This document shows positions 20,512 through 29,294 of a DNA stretch of 64,000 nucleotides, in pieces. Made by a program: the position numbers and the translations under genes. Within the stretch, counting starts at the first letter, position 1; each line of letters begins with the position of its first letter. A model generated the notes under the pieces. The model saw only the letters and a list, made by a program, of their open reading frames with translations, was not told the DNA's origin and searched no databases. Origin of the DNA: Caldifarciminota bacterium (GTDB lineage: Bacteria; Hydrothermota; Hydrothermia; LBFQ01; DSFT01); NCBI GenBank assembly GCA_025060695.1, contig JANXBH010000002.1, forward strand, positions 108,826 to 172,825, read 5' to 3'.

Positions 20512-21504
20512 ATGGAACTTAGTTTAATTTTCAAATTGGACTTTTATCCATTTTTTTCTTTTACTGAAAATAACTATATTTACTTTGTAGGAAATAAAGT
20601 TGAGGCATATAATAATAACAGAAAAATTTATAGCTATAGACTAAATTCAAGGTTTATAAGTGCTTGTAAGTTGGGTAATTCGCTATTTATTTTAACTGAT
20701 AACCAAGTCATAAATTTTAGCTACAAGAACAATAAAGTGATTAATTCTATAAAATCTTCCTTCTCAAGCATAAATTGTTATAAAAATAACATAGCTCTAA
20801 GTAATAACACTCAAACTTACATTTTTGATACAAATTTTAAAAATCTTTCAGTTATATCTTTAAATAACCTCATAGGAGATTTCATTTCTGACGCTGATAC
20901 AGTTTCAAAAAGGGTTAGACTTATTTCTATATCTAACTTAGATACTTTGACCATAAGAAACTTTGAGGGTTTTATACCATACTTTGGTAAAAAGGATAGC
21001 ATATATAGTTTAATTGCCGGATTTTCAAAAAGAAACTTCTATTTATACTTTTTTGAAAATAAAAGCTTGCGATGGTATAATAAAATATCAGTTAAAATAA
21101 TACTTTCAAATGCTATAATTAATCCAAAAGATAGAACGATTTTACTATATGGTTCATCACAAAGAACATTTTATATAAATCTAAAAGACATTTCAGGAGA
21201 GGACATATGGATATATAATCCAAGAGTTTTAGGTATATACCTACTTGATGAGAGTTTTAAAGATGTACTAATAGAGAATAAAAAGATAATTGCGGTAGGT
21301 TATTCAATGAGGGAAGGTGAAAAGGTTGGAGTTATTAAAGTTTTAGATTATACAACAGGAGAAGAAATATTACATTATCAAGATCAAGAAGTTGAAGATT
21401 TTATAAGGATACTTAAGGTAAAGGAGGAAATGTATTTAATTGGACTATCTAAGAAGTTCATAGGTGTTTATAGATTAGATTTTAAACCTAAGACTATTTA
21501 CTAA
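20512..21504 (+). CDS. hypothetical protein, possible beta-propeller
   Basis: 330 aa from ATG. A TTG two codons upstream is also possible. There are repeated beta-hairpin-like segments of about 40 residues (for example NYIYFVGNKVEAYNN, NSLFILTDNQVINFSY, EMYLIGLSKKFIGVYRLDF). These look like blades of a WD40/PQQ-type propeller without clear motifs. No signal peptide is evident. It is monocistronic between two promoter motifs. Function unknown. Confidence 0.6.
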   Translation: MELSLIFKLDFYPFFSFTENNYIYFVGNKVEAYNNNRKIYSYRLNSRFISACKLGNSLFILTDNQVINFSYKNNKVINSIKSSFSSINCYKNNIALSNNTQTYIFDTNFKNLSVISLNNLIGDFISDADTVSKRVRLISISNLDTLTIRNFEGFIPYFGKKDSIYSLIAGFSKRNFYLYFFENKSLRWYNKISVKIILSNAIINPKDRTILLYGSSQRTFYINLKDISGEDIWIYNPRVLGIYLLDESFKDVLIENKKIIAVGYSMREGEKVGVIKVLDYTTGEEILHYQDQEVEDFIRILKVKEEMYLIGLSKKFIGVYRLDFKPKTIY

Positions 21505-21510
21505 ATTTCC

Positions 21511-21520
21511 TTTAAAATTT
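21511..21520 (+). promoter_or_regulatory. TTTAAAATTT promoter motif of proS
   Basis: Ends 6 nt before the proS ATG; no Shine-Dalgarno sequence. Confidence 0.6.
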
Positions 21521-21526
21521 TCTTTT

Positions 21527-23206
21527 ATGAGATATAGTAATGCATTTATTCCTACACTGAGAGAAGAGCCACAGGACGCTGAAAATATTAGTCATAAACT
21601 ATTAGTTAGAGGTGGTTTTATAAAACAGTTGTCTTCGGGTATATTTATATTTTTACCAGTTGGCTGGAAAGTAATTAGCAAGATATATAGAATTATTAAA
21701 GAAGAAATGGATAGAATAGGAGCGCAAGAACTTTTCATGCCCTCATTAACACCTTCGCAAATATGGAAAGAGAGTGGAAGGTGGGAAGAATATGGAGATG
21801 ATATGCTTAGAGTAAAGGATAGAAAAAATAGGGAATATGCCTTATCACCAACACATGAAGAAATCATTACAGAAATAGCAAGAAAGCATATTCATTCATA
21901 TAAAGACCTACCCCAGATTTGGTATCAGGTTCAAACTAAATTTAGAGATGAACTTAGACCAAGGGGAGGTTTACTTAGGGTAAGAGAATTTTTAATGAAG
22001 GATTCTTATTCGCTTGATGAAAGTTGGGAAGGTTTAGATAGAAGTTATGAATTGCATAAACAAGCATATATAAGAATTTTCAAGAGATGTGGTCTTAAAT
22101 TTGTGCATCTTAGAGCTTCAAGCGGACTAATGGGAGGAAGTTTATCGGAAGAATTTGCAATAATATCGGATGCAGGTGAAGATGAAGTAGCTATATGTGA
22201 AAATTGCGGATATAGTGCAAACTTAGAAGTAGCAATTTCAAAAGTCCCTAACTATGCAATCTCAAAATATGACGAATTTAAAAAAGTCTATACACCTGAT
22301 AAAACTACTGTTGAAGAGTTGGCAGAATTTTTGAAAATTGGCAAGGAGCATATAATAAAGAGCTTAGTATACTACGTAAATAATAAACCTTATTTAGTGC
22401 TTATTAGAGGAGATTATGAGGTAAATGAGGAAAAACTTAGAAAGATAATAGGGAATTTTCAATATGCAACTGATGAGGATATTTTAAGTCTTGGTTCATA
22501 TCCCGGCTTTATCGGTCCACATAATTTAAACATTGAAATTATTAGTGATGAATCCATAAAGCATATGGACGATGGAATCATCGGTGCAAATGAAAAAGAT
22601 TATCATTATATCGGTTATAAAATCAATTTTGATAGATACTACGATATAAGAAAAGTAAAAGAAAAAGACTTATGTCCCGAGTGTGGAAAAGAGATAAGTA
22701 TTAAAAGAGCAATTGAAATAGGGCATATATTTAAGCTTGGGACAAGATACTCAATTAGTATGGGCGCATACTTTCAGGATAAGGATGGTTCCTTAAAGCC
22801 CATTATTATGGGAAGTTATGGTATAGGTCTTGGAAGAATCATGTCAGGTGCAATAGAAATATATAATGACGAAAATGGCATTATCTGGCCTATTAGTATA
22901 GCGCCATTTGAAGCTGTTATTATTGATATTTTAGGAAATAATTTTGCATCTGAAATATATGAAAAGTTAAGAAATGAAGTAGATATTTTATTAGACGATA
23001 GAAAGGACATTTCAGCAGGTGTAAAATTTAATGACGCGGACCTTATTGGTATCCCATTTAAAATAATTGTAGGTAAAAAGTTCAACGAAGGAAAGATAGA
23101 GGTTCAAAGAAGAGATAAAACCGCAGTTTATGAAGTAAATATAAATCAGGCTGTTGATACAATTAAGAAAATTATATTAGATGAAAGAAGGAAGTTTGAA
23201 ATATAA
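21527..23206 (+). CDS. proS: prolyl-tRNA synthetase, bacterial type with insertion domain
   Basis: 559 aa, near the usual 570 of the bacterial long form. Class II motifs: LPVGWKVISKIYRII, YALSPTHEEIITEIAR and FRDELRPRGGLLRVREFLMKD. Residues of about 225-400 form the YbaK-like editing insertion (SLVYYVNNKPYLVLIRGDYEVNEEKL). An anticodon-binding domain ends the protein (DILLDDRKDISAGVKFNDADLIGIP). Charges tRNA-Pro in the cytoplasm. The downstream gene starts inside its 3' end. Confidence 0.97.
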   Translation: MRYSNAFIPTLREEPQDAENISHKLLVRGGFIKQLSSGIFIFLPVGWKVISKIYRIIKEEMDRIGAQELFMPSLTPSQIWKESGRWEEYGDDMLRVKDRKNREYALSPTHEEIITEIARKHIHSYKDLPQIWYQVQTKFRDELRPRGGLLRVREFLMKDSYSLDESWEGLDRSYELHKQAYIRIFKRCGLKFVHLRASSGLMGGSLSEEFAIISDAGEDEVAICENCGYSANLEVAISKVPNYAISKYDEFKKVYTPDKTTVEELAEFLKIGKEHIIKSLVYYVNNKPYLVLIRGDYEVNEEKLRKIIGNFQYATDEDILSLGSYPGFIGPHNLNIEIISDESIKHMDDGIIGANEKDYHYIGYKINFDRYYDIRKVKEKDLCPECGKEISIKRAIEIGHIFKLGTRYSISMGAYFQDKDGSLKPIIMGSYGIGLGRIMSGAIEIYNDENGIIWPISIAPFEAVIIDILGNNFASEIYEKLRNEVDILLDDRKDISAGVKFNDADLIGIPFKIIVGKKFNEGKIEVQRRDKTAVYEVNINQAVDTIKKIILDERRKFEI

Positions 23207-24209
23207 GTTATGGTTTGATATTTCAAATAGTCCTCACGTGCTATTTTTCAAGCCCATCATAGACATTTTAAGCAATGAGTATGAAATTGTTATAACTTCA
23301 AGGGACTTTAGTCATACTATTGAGCTTCTTAGGAGTTTTGGGATAAATTCAACGATAATTGGAAAACACGATGGAAAAAATAAATTTAGAAAAATTTTGG
23401 GACTATTTAAAAGAGCTTTTGAACTAAGGAGTTATATAAAAGATAAAGGGAATATTTCCTTGTCAATATCACATAATTCTTACCATCAAATATTAGCATC
23501 AAAAATACTAAAAATTAAAAGCATTACATTTATGGATTTTGAAGGACAAATAGCAAACCATATTGCATTTAGACTTTCTGATAAGGTAGTTGTCCCAAAA
23601 TATTTTAAAAGAGAATATTTAAAAATTTATGGTGCTAAAAATGTAAGATTTTATAGTGGTTTAAAGGAAGAAGTTTATCTCTGGAATTTTTACGATAGTA
23701 AAGACTACATTTTAGAACTTGGTATAAGTAGGGACTTGCCCGTATGTGTAGTTCGGCCTCCTGCAATTTCTTCTTTATACTATAAAAATAATAACTTGTT
23801 CTATGAGGTTTTAAAATATGTTTCAAAATTTTCAAAAGTAATTCTAATACCAAGAGAAAAGAACGATATTTATAAGCTTGGTATATCAAAATTATTAAAT
23901 GAAAATATTTTTATACCAAATAAAGCACTAAATGGACCAAGGCTTTTATATTGGTCTGATTTTGTAATTTCAGGGGGTGGAACTATGAATAGAGAAAGTG
24001 CATTGCTTGGAACAAAAGCATATAGTATTTTTCAAGGTATAAAAAGTGGGGTAGATGAATACTTAGAAAGTATTGGAATGTTAAAATATATAAATCATCC
24101 AACTGAAATAAAAATAGAGAAAAAAACAAAATTTGAAAAACTTGTAAATGAACCAACGGTTTTAAACGAAATTGTTGAAATTATAAGAGAAACTATAAAA
24201 ACAACTTAA
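23181..24209 (+). CDS. DUF354 family protein (GT-B-like)
   Basis: 342 aa. LWFDISNSPHVLFFKPI at the N-terminus is the hallmark of DUF354, a family with a glycosyltransferase-B-like fold found in archaea and bacteria and suspected in glycan synthesis. Further landmarks are SHNSYHQILASK, GGGTMNRESALLGTKAYS and the C-terminal IEKKTKFE. The ATG overlaps proS by 26 bp. A TTG a few codons downstream has a better AAGGAAG site, so the exact start is open. Confidence 0.85.
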   Translation: MKEGSLKYKLWFDISNSPHVLFFKPIIDILSNEYEIVITSRDFSHTIELLRSFGINSTIIGKHDGKNKFRKILGLFKRAFELRSYIKDKGNISLSISHNSYHQILASKILKIKSITFMDFEGQIANHIAFRLSDKVVVPKYFKREYLKIYGAKNVRFYSGLKEEVYLWNFYDSKDYILELGISRDLPVCVVRPPAISSLYYKNNNLFYEVLKYVSKFSKVILIPREKNDIYKLGISKLLNENIFIPNKALNGPRLLYWSDFVISGGGTMNRESALLGTKAYSIFQGIKSGVDEYLESIGMLKYINHPTEIKIEKKTKFEKLVNEPTVLNEIVEIIRETIKTT

Positions 24210-24246
24210 ATATTTCTTACTCTTTTAGTAGTAAATAAAATTTAGC

Positions 24247-24278
24247 TTTAAAATTTTTTTCGTTGTTTAAACAGGAGG
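24247..24278 (+). promoter_or_regulatory. promoter motif plus Shine-Dalgarno leader of the ba3 oxidase operon
   Basis: TTTAAAATTT at 24247-24256 lies 29 nt before the ATG, and AGGAGG at 24273-24278 is 7 nt before it. Unlike most unit heads here, this operon has a true leader with a strong ribosome site. Confidence 0.6.
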
Positions 24279-24285
24279 TTGAAAA

Positions 24286-25905
24286 ATGAAAATTGCAAGG
24301 AGCTTAAAAAACCTTCTCTTTTGGGAGTTAACTATACCAATTATTCTTTTGGTGCTCGGAATTTACCATGGTCTAATGCAAGTTCTCTATAGAGCTGGAA
24401 TTATAAAATCAATGGAATTTCTCGGAATAAACTACTATCAAGGTTTGACTTTACATGGTGTAGTAAATGCGATTGCTCTTACTACATTTTTTGCAGTGGC
24501 TTTTGGAAATGCGATAATAGTATACTTCCTAAAAAGAGAGATAAATTTAAAAGTTGCATGGCTTTCATTTTGGACAATGTTAATAGGAACACTCTTAGTT
24601 GCATATGCTATACTTATTCAAAAAACAGACGTGTTATATACTTTCTATCCTCCACTTGTTGCACCACCTGCATTTTATATAGGTGCAGTTTTATTAGTAG
24701 TGGGCTCTTGGATAGCTTTTTTCAATTGGATACCCACATATTTAGCTTATAAAAAGGAGAATAAAGAAACACCACTTGCAGTATACGGAATCTTAACCAC
24801 TTTCTTAATTTGGTTTCTTTGCACTATACCTGTTGCAATTGAAATTCTATTTATGCTACTTCCAAAATCGTTAGGTCTTGTAGAGGAAATAAATAATCTA
24901 CTTGCAAGAACACTATTTTGGATGTTTGGTCATGCACTTGTATATTTTTGGTTATTACCTATATACGTGGCCTTATATGCAATGCTACCTAAAATTATAA
25001 ATTCAAAGCTATTTTCGGATACATTCGCAAGAATTTCTTTTGTTCTATTTATAATATTTTCAATACCTGTTGGAGTTCATCATCAATATGCTGATCCAGG
25101 TATAGGTACATCTTGGAAACTAATTCAAGGTTTCTTAACATTCGCCGTAGCAATTCCTTCATTTATTACCGCATTTACTGTTTCAGCAACGCTTGAATAT
25201 GCTGGAAGAAAAAATGGAAGCAACGGTCTTTTCGGGTGGCTATTTAAATTACCATACTTCGATAAGGAAAAGTGGCTCTTTGCATACTTCATAAGTGGTT
25301 TATTCGTATTTATAATTGGAGGTATAACAGGTATAGTCAATGCTTCATACAATGTTAATCTTGTAGTTCATAATACATCTTATGTACCGGGCCACTTTCA
25401 CCTTACAGTTGGAGGTCTTGTATTTCTTGGAATTATTGGAATAACACTATATTTAATTTCTGAAATTACAGGAAAGGAAGTAAAGTTTAAAACATTAAAC
25501 TTACTATCCCCATATCTTTGGCTAATAGGTTCAATAATTTTTGGCTTCGGTATGATGGGTGGTGGTATATTGGGTATCCCAAGAAGAACACACATGGGTT
25601 TAACCTATTCAAATCCTGATAGTCCTTTATATAATCCAGATTGGATGATATGGAATCACATATCAGTTATAGGTGGTGTTATTATGTTCATTTCTATGGT
25701 TCTGTACTTTATTGTATTCTTTGCTACAGTATTTTCTAAAAAGGAGAGAGAAGAGAAATTAGAAATAATGGATAGTGAGGCACTTGAAAAAACAGATAAT
25801 AAAGTTTTACACGAGTTTAAACTGTGGATAGCTATTGCTCTAATTCTCATAGTTATTGCATACACATTCGTATATTATGACGTATTTAGATCAACAGGAG
25901 GCTAA
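24286..25905 (+). CDS. cbaA: ba3-type (B-family) cytochrome c oxidase subunit I
   Basis: 539 aa, about 12-13 membrane helices. Haem-copper ligands: H57 in YQGLTLHGV and H372 for the low-spin haem; H370 for the high-spin haem in YVPGHFHLTVG; CuB ligands H216 (FGHALVY) and H265/H266 (VHHQYADPG). Y220 is placed for the His-Tyr crosslink. The wording of these blocks is closest to the Thermus ba3 enzyme rather than aa3 or cbb3. It reduces O2 to water at the inner membrane while pumping protons. First gene of an eight-gene operon ending at the terminator at 29293. Confidence 0.93.
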   Translation: MKIARSLKNLLFWELTIPIILLVLGIYHGLMQVLYRAGIIKSMEFLGINYYQGLTLHGVVNAIALTTFFAVAFGNAIIVYFLKREINLKVAWLSFWTMLIGTLLVAYAILIQKTDVLYTFYPPLVAPPAFYIGAVLLVVGSWIAFFNWIPTYLAYKKENKETPLAVYGILTTFLIWFLCTIPVAIEILFMLLPKSLGLVEEINNLLARTLFWMFGHALVYFWLLPIYVALYAMLPKIINSKLFSDTFARISFVLFIIFSIPVGVHHQYADPGIGTSWKLIQGFLTFAVAIPSFITAFTVSATLEYAGRKNGSNGLFGWLFKLPYFDKEKWLFAYFISGLFVFIIGGITGIVNASYNVNLVVHNTSYVPGHFHLTVGGLVFLGIIGITLYLISEITGKEVKFKTLNLLSPYLWLIGSIIFGFGMMGGGILGIPRRTHMGLTYSNPDSPLYNPDWMIWNHISVIGGVIMFISMVLYFIVFFATVFSKKEREEKLEIMDSEALEKTDNKVLHEFKLWIAIALILIVIAYTFVYYDVFRSTGG

Positions 25906-25906
25906 A

Positions 25907-26656
25907 ATGATATTTTTTCTTGTTTCTCACTGTCCTGCTTGCGTAGGAGCCTTAAATGTGCCAACATCACTTTCCACTACAAGCTTTAAAAACTATGAAT
26001 TTTTCATAAATTATAACTACTCTTTTGGTTCAAGTGCAGACGTAAAACTAAACGCTCATACTTTTAATTTGACATTTGTAAGAAACTTTAGTAAATTCTC
26101 TCTTATTTCAGTGCTTCCTTTTACTTTATCAAGGAGTACTCATCATTCCTCTATAGATAATATAAACACACTTTATGGTATAGACATGGGTTTTAGGTAT
26201 TTTCCTGTATATTCAAAATACTCCAAAACAAGAAGCACTCTATCTATATTAGTTTCATACAAATTTCCTATTGGTTTTTATTCCTTAAATAATGAAAACT
26301 TAAGGATAAGTGAATACATTAGTTTTGGAACAGGATATGCATTTATTATGAATAAAATTATAAGCTATGGTGAAGCAATTTATTCAAGGGCTTTAAAAAG
26401 AGATCATATGCAGTTAGATAAAGCAAGGGGTATTCTTGGTTTTTACTACGTTTTTGAGAATTTTGAGCTTGGACCAATTTTAAATTATGTATATCAGGAG
26501 GCATTAAGTTCAGATGAAATAAGCCTTGGTTTAAGTTATGGATTTTCTGTAAATAAACTGAATATAAACCTAAATGCACATAAAAGTGTGTTTTACAAAG
26601 GTCATGGAGTGGAAAATGAGTTTTCTTTTGAAATAAGCTTAAAGGGAGGTTTTTAG
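25907..26656 (+). CDS. predicted outer-membrane beta-barrel with N-terminal HCPAC motif, in the oxidase operon
   Basis: 249 aa from ATG 25907, which has AGGAGG 5 nt upstream. The longer frame into cbaA is rejected. The N-terminus (MIFFLVSHCPACVGALNVP) contains a HCPAC motif next to a short hydrophobic stretch. The rest is a run of amphipathic beta-strands with aromatic girdles, ending in Phe (ISLKGGF), as in outer-membrane barrels. Its place between oxidase subunits I and IIa hints at metal or haem supply. No family is recognised, so that is speculation. Confidence 0.6.
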   Translation: MIFFLVSHCPACVGALNVPTSLSTTSFKNYEFFINYNYSFGSSADVKLNAHTFNLTFVRNFSKFSLISVLPFTLSRSTHHSSIDNINTLYGIDMGFRYFPVYSKYSKTRSTLSILVSYKFPIGFYSLNNENLRISEYISFGTGYAFIMNKIISYGEAIYSRALKRDHMQLDKARGILGFYYVFENFELGPILNYVYQEALSSDEISLGLSYGFSVNKLNINLNAHKSVFYKGHGVENEFSFEISLKGGF

Positions 26657-26657
26657 C

Positions 26658-26768
26658 ATGGAAGAGAAATTCTTCCCAAAAGGTTCAATTGCATTTATGG
26701 TGCTAATGCTTGTTTTTTATGCTGTAGTGTGGCTTTTAGTTTACATAGTAATGCTAAATAGGGGGTAA
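26658..26768 (+). CDS. cbaD: ba3 oxidase subunit IIa (36 aa)
   Basis: A tiny gene encoding 36 aa: MEEKFFPKGSIAF, then one transmembrane helix (MVLMLVFYAVVWLLVYIVM) and a NRG tail. It starts one base after the preceding stop with GGGAGG 9 nt upstream. It matches the Thermus ba3 subunit IIa in length (34 aa there), in the MEEKP-like N-terminus, in the single helix and in the terminal RG. IIa supplies the helix missing from the one-helix subunit II. Confidence 0.85.
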   Translation: MEEKFFPKGSIAFMVLMLVFYAVVWLLVYIVMLNRG

Positions 26769-26771
26769 AGC

Positions 26772-27581
26772 ATGAGGTCAATACTCTGTGCATTCGATTT
26801 CACAAAACAGAGTGAAAGCGCCTTAATAACATCCTATACCATCTCAAGAGCTATGGATGCAGAATTTCACGTTGTATACTTTATTTCTTCAGAAGTTTTA
26901 GGCTTATCTACGCCAGATGTAGAAAAGAGTGAAAAGGAAAAGAAAATAAGTGAGTTTCTTAATAGCAAAGGGATAAGTTCAAAAATTCACGTGCAAATTG
27001 CTAAAGAAGCTATACCTATTGAGATATTGAGATTAGCAAAGGAAATAGATGCAGGCATGATTGCAGTTGGAAGGTCAAGCTACGATGTTTCTGATGTAAA
27101 TTTCATAGGTTCTAATACTCTTTCATTGAAAAAAATATCTGAAATTCCACTACTTATAGGAGCCTATAAGGCAAAGGATGCGTTTAAAAATATCTTAATT
27201 ACTTTAAATGAAAAATCCTATTCGCTTGATCCCCTAAGTTTTGGTATCAAACTCTCTAAAAATACAGATGCAAAACTTCATTTACTGAATGTTATTGAAA
27301 GTCCGTATCCAGTCGCCTTAGAAGAAAGAGAATTACAAGAGGCAAAAGTAAGGCAGAACATAAAAGACTACGAACCATTTTTAAAGGAAGTAGAACACTC
27401 CCTAAGTATAATCGTATCTGAAAGTGCAAGTAAGGGTATTTTAGAGTATGCTAACAATAACGAAATTGACCTTATTATGATGTCAAGGAAAAAAAGCTTA
27501 AATCTAATAGAAAGACTGTTATATAGTTCTACAACGCTGAGGATTATGAGAGGAACCATAGTCCCAGTTATTCTCTTTTAG
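26772..27581 (+). CDS. tandem universal stress protein (UspA) domains
   Basis: 269 aa, two Usp domains. The first is about 1-132 (SILCAFDFTKQSESAL to PLLIGAY). The second is about 139-269 (KNILITLNEKSYSLDPLSFG to TIVPVILF). The usual ATP-binding G-x2-G-x9-G(S/T) signature is weak in both (GRSSYDVSDVNFIGS; SRKKSLNLIERLLYSSTT). It may therefore not bind ATP. Soluble. It has a GGGGGT site 6 nt upstream. Its position inside the oxidase operon suggests respiratory-stress signalling. Confidence 0.85.
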   Translation: MRSILCAFDFTKQSESALITSYTISRAMDAEFHVVYFISSEVLGLSTPDVEKSEKEKKISEFLNSKGISSKIHVQIAKEAIPIEILRLAKEIDAGMIAVGRSSYDVSDVNFIGSNTLSLKKISEIPLLIGAYKAKDAFKNILITLNEKSYSLDPLSFGIKLSKNTDAKLHLLNVIESPYPVALEERELQEAKVRQNIKDYEPFLKEVEHSLSIIVSESASKGILEYANNNEIDLIMMSRKKSLNLIERLLYSSTTLRIMRGTIVPVILF

Positions 27582-27592
27582 GGGAATATCGT

Positions 27593-27973
27593 ATGGAAGG
27601 AGTAATTTCTAAAATTAGAAGCGAGGCGGAAAGGTTTATACCCGGTTTACTTGGAATTATTTTAGTTGACGAATATGGTTTTCCGATAGCTTACTCATTT
27701 TCTACTATTCTTCAAGACCCTATAGTTGTCTCTGGTCTTCTTGCAAGTGCAACTAGTATGTTAGAAAATCTTTTAAAAGAACTATCTGATGCAAAATTTG
27801 AACTTGTATACGTTCAAGGAGATAAGATTGCACTTTTCATAGGTTCAATCAAAAATATATACCTTGGATTTATAATAACTCCATCTACTAAAGTGGGTTC
27901 AGTATTTATGGAATATAAGATTTTAAAACCTAAAATAGAAGAAACAATGAAAGGCATATTGGAGGTAGAATAA
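27593..27973 (+). CDS. Roadblock/LC7 domain protein
   Basis: 126 aa single-domain protein. FIPGLLGIILVDEYGFPIAYS is the typical first strand-turn-strand of the Roadblock/LC7 fold, with the helix VSGLLASATSMLENLLKEL and the strand ELVYVQGDKIALFIG following. Bacterial Roadblock proteins often regulate small GTPases (MglB) or work in signalling operons. No GTPase gene lies in this window. One base separates it from the V4R-like gene downstream, so the two are coupled and may act together. Confidence 0.82.
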   Translation: MEGVISKIRSEAERFIPGLLGIILVDEYGFPIAYSFSTILQDPIVVSGLLASATSMLENLLKELSDAKFELVYVQGDKIALFIGSIKNIYLGFIITPSTKVGSVFMEYKILKPKIEETMKGILEVE

Positions 27974-27974
27974 C

Positions 27975-28409
27975 ATGGAGGAAAAAATAAAAGAGTTTTT
28001 AAAAGAAGAAGGATTAGTCCTACCTAAAGAACTAATTTTTGAAGCATATAAAGAAACTCTAAAATTTGCAGGAGCTTTGTCAGGGATATTACAAGCAGGT
28101 TCTAAAAGAGCAGGTAAAAGAGCAGGTGAAATTTTTAGAAATTGGCTAAAGCAAACTAATTTTGAAACAACTGAAATTTTGGAAACATTTTTAAGAGAGT
28201 CTGGTGTAGCAAAGGTAAAAGTCTTAAAATTAGAAAATGGCTTTAGTATTAAGATAATTGATAGCTTTTTACTTAAAGCACATGATAAATTTGAGGTTGC
28301 CATAAGACCAATTATAGGAGCCATTGAAGGTTTTCTTGAAGGTTTTGAAGGCAAAGCTTATACATCTAAAATTAAGAATGGGGAAATAATAGTGGAAGAA
28401 AAATTATGA
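27975..28409 (+). CDS. small V4R-like sensor domain protein
   Basis: 144 aa. An N-terminal helical section contains the GILQAGSKRAGKRAGEIFRNW repeat-like helix. It is followed by IRPIIGAIEGFLEGFEGKAYTSKI, the glycine-rich turn seen in V4R (4-vinyl reductase-like) domains, which often sense small ligands. The cysteines that bind metal in many V4R members are absent. It starts one base after the Roadblock gene and overlaps the next by 4 bp. I call V4R-like with moderate confidence. Confidence 0.55.
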   Translation: MEEKIKEFLKEEGLVLPKELIFEAYKETLKFAGALSGILQAGSKRAGKRAGEIFRNWLKQTNFETTEILETFLRESGVAKVKVLKLENGFSIKIIDSFLLKAHDKFEVAIRPIIGAIEGFLEGFEGKAYTSKIKNGEIIVEEKL

Positions 28410-28852
28410 ATGCAATTCACCTTCATCTAATTCTAAATCATTTTCCAACGGTTGGATTTATAATAGTTCTATTTATTTTTCTTCACGGTTTATATAGAAA
28501 GAATGAAGAATTTAACTTTGTTTCCTTATGGTTCATAATTGTACTTTCAGTAATTACTATTTTTGTATATCTTTCAGGAGAGGGTGCGGAGGAATTACTT
28601 AAAAACAAATTGGATAAAGAACACATAGAAATTCACGAGAGTTTTGGTAAAATTTCTTTATACCTTTCAATTGTTCTTGGTTTACTCTCAGCATTTTCAC
28701 TTATTACAAAAAAGCTTAGATGGTTAGTTTTAATTTTACTAATAATAAATATCTTGTCTTTGGGCATTACAAGCTTTTATGGGGCACAAATAAGGCATGA
28801 AGAAATAAGGAATTTACCAATTAAAAAGGAGGTAAGAAACTATGAACGCTGA
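28406..28852 (+). CDS. four-helix membrane protein, DUF2231-like
   Basis: 148 aa with hydrophobic helices at about 12-30, 42-58, 82-103 and 106-124. The N-terminus HLHLILNHFPTVGF resembles the His-Phe-Pro signature of DUF2231-type membrane proteins. Several conserved-looking histidines (H6, H8, H13, H72, H78) could ligate haem b, which is unproven. It sits just before the oxidase subunit II gene and overlaps it by 11 bp. Confidence 0.65.
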   Translation: MNAIHLHLILNHFPTVGFIIVLFIFLHGLYRKNEEFNFVSLWFIIVLSVITIFVYLSGEGAEELLKNKLDKEHIEIHESFGKISLYLSIVLGLLSAFSLITKKLRWLVLILLIINILSLGITSFYGAQIRHEEIRNLPIKKEVRNYER

Positions 28853-29276
28853 AAAACTTGCATTGAGTTTATCAAGTATCTTACTTTTGCTATTTTTCGC
28901 ACTAATTTTATATGGTGCATACGTAAGGGGTATAGACTTACCAACTTGCATAACTAATGTAAAGCCCTTTGATAAAGACACAGTAATTAAAATTTCTGAA
29001 AATAGATATGAGATTAGATATATCGCAAGACAATTTAGTTTCTTCCCTATGGAAGTAAAAATACCTAAGAATTCCATAGTGGACATATACTTAACAAGTC
29101 CGGATGTTACACATGGAATGCAAATTGAAAATACTAACGTAAATCTAATGGCTATTCCCGGAGCTATTACTTATTACAGGGTAAAGTTTGATAAACCTGG
29201 AGAATACAGAGTAGTTTGTCATGAATACTGTGGACTTGGGCATCAGAATATGATGAGCAAAATTATCGTATATTAG
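28842..29276 (+). CDS. cbaB: ba3-type cytochrome c oxidase subunit II (CuA)
   Basis: 144 aa with a single N-terminal helix (about 7-27), as in the short Thermus ba3 subunit II. All CuA ligands are present: H91 (VTHGMQIENTN), C126, E128 and C130 (VVCHEYCGLGH), H134 and M137. It accepts electrons from cytochrome c and passes them to subunit I. GGAGG lies 10 nt upstream of the ATG, inside the previous gene. It is the last gene of the operon, separated from subunit I by six genes. This is unusual because I and II are normally adjacent. Confidence 0.95.
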   Translation: MNAEKLALSLSSILLLLFFALILYGAYVRGIDLPTCITNVKPFDKDTVIKISENRYEIRYIARQFSFFPMEVKIPKNSIVDIYLTSPDVTHGMQIENTNVNLMAIPGAITYYRVKFDKPGEYRVVCHEYCGLGHQNMMSKIIVY

Positions 29277-29293
29277 GGGGGTTCCCCCCTTTC
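29275..29293 (+). terminator. Rho-independent terminator of the oxidase operon
   Basis: A 6-bp G/C stem (GGGGGG, loop TT, CCCCCC) begins in the cbaB stop codon and is followed by TTTCTTT. It stands out strongly against the AT-rich background. Confidence 0.8.
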
Positions 29294-29294
29294 T

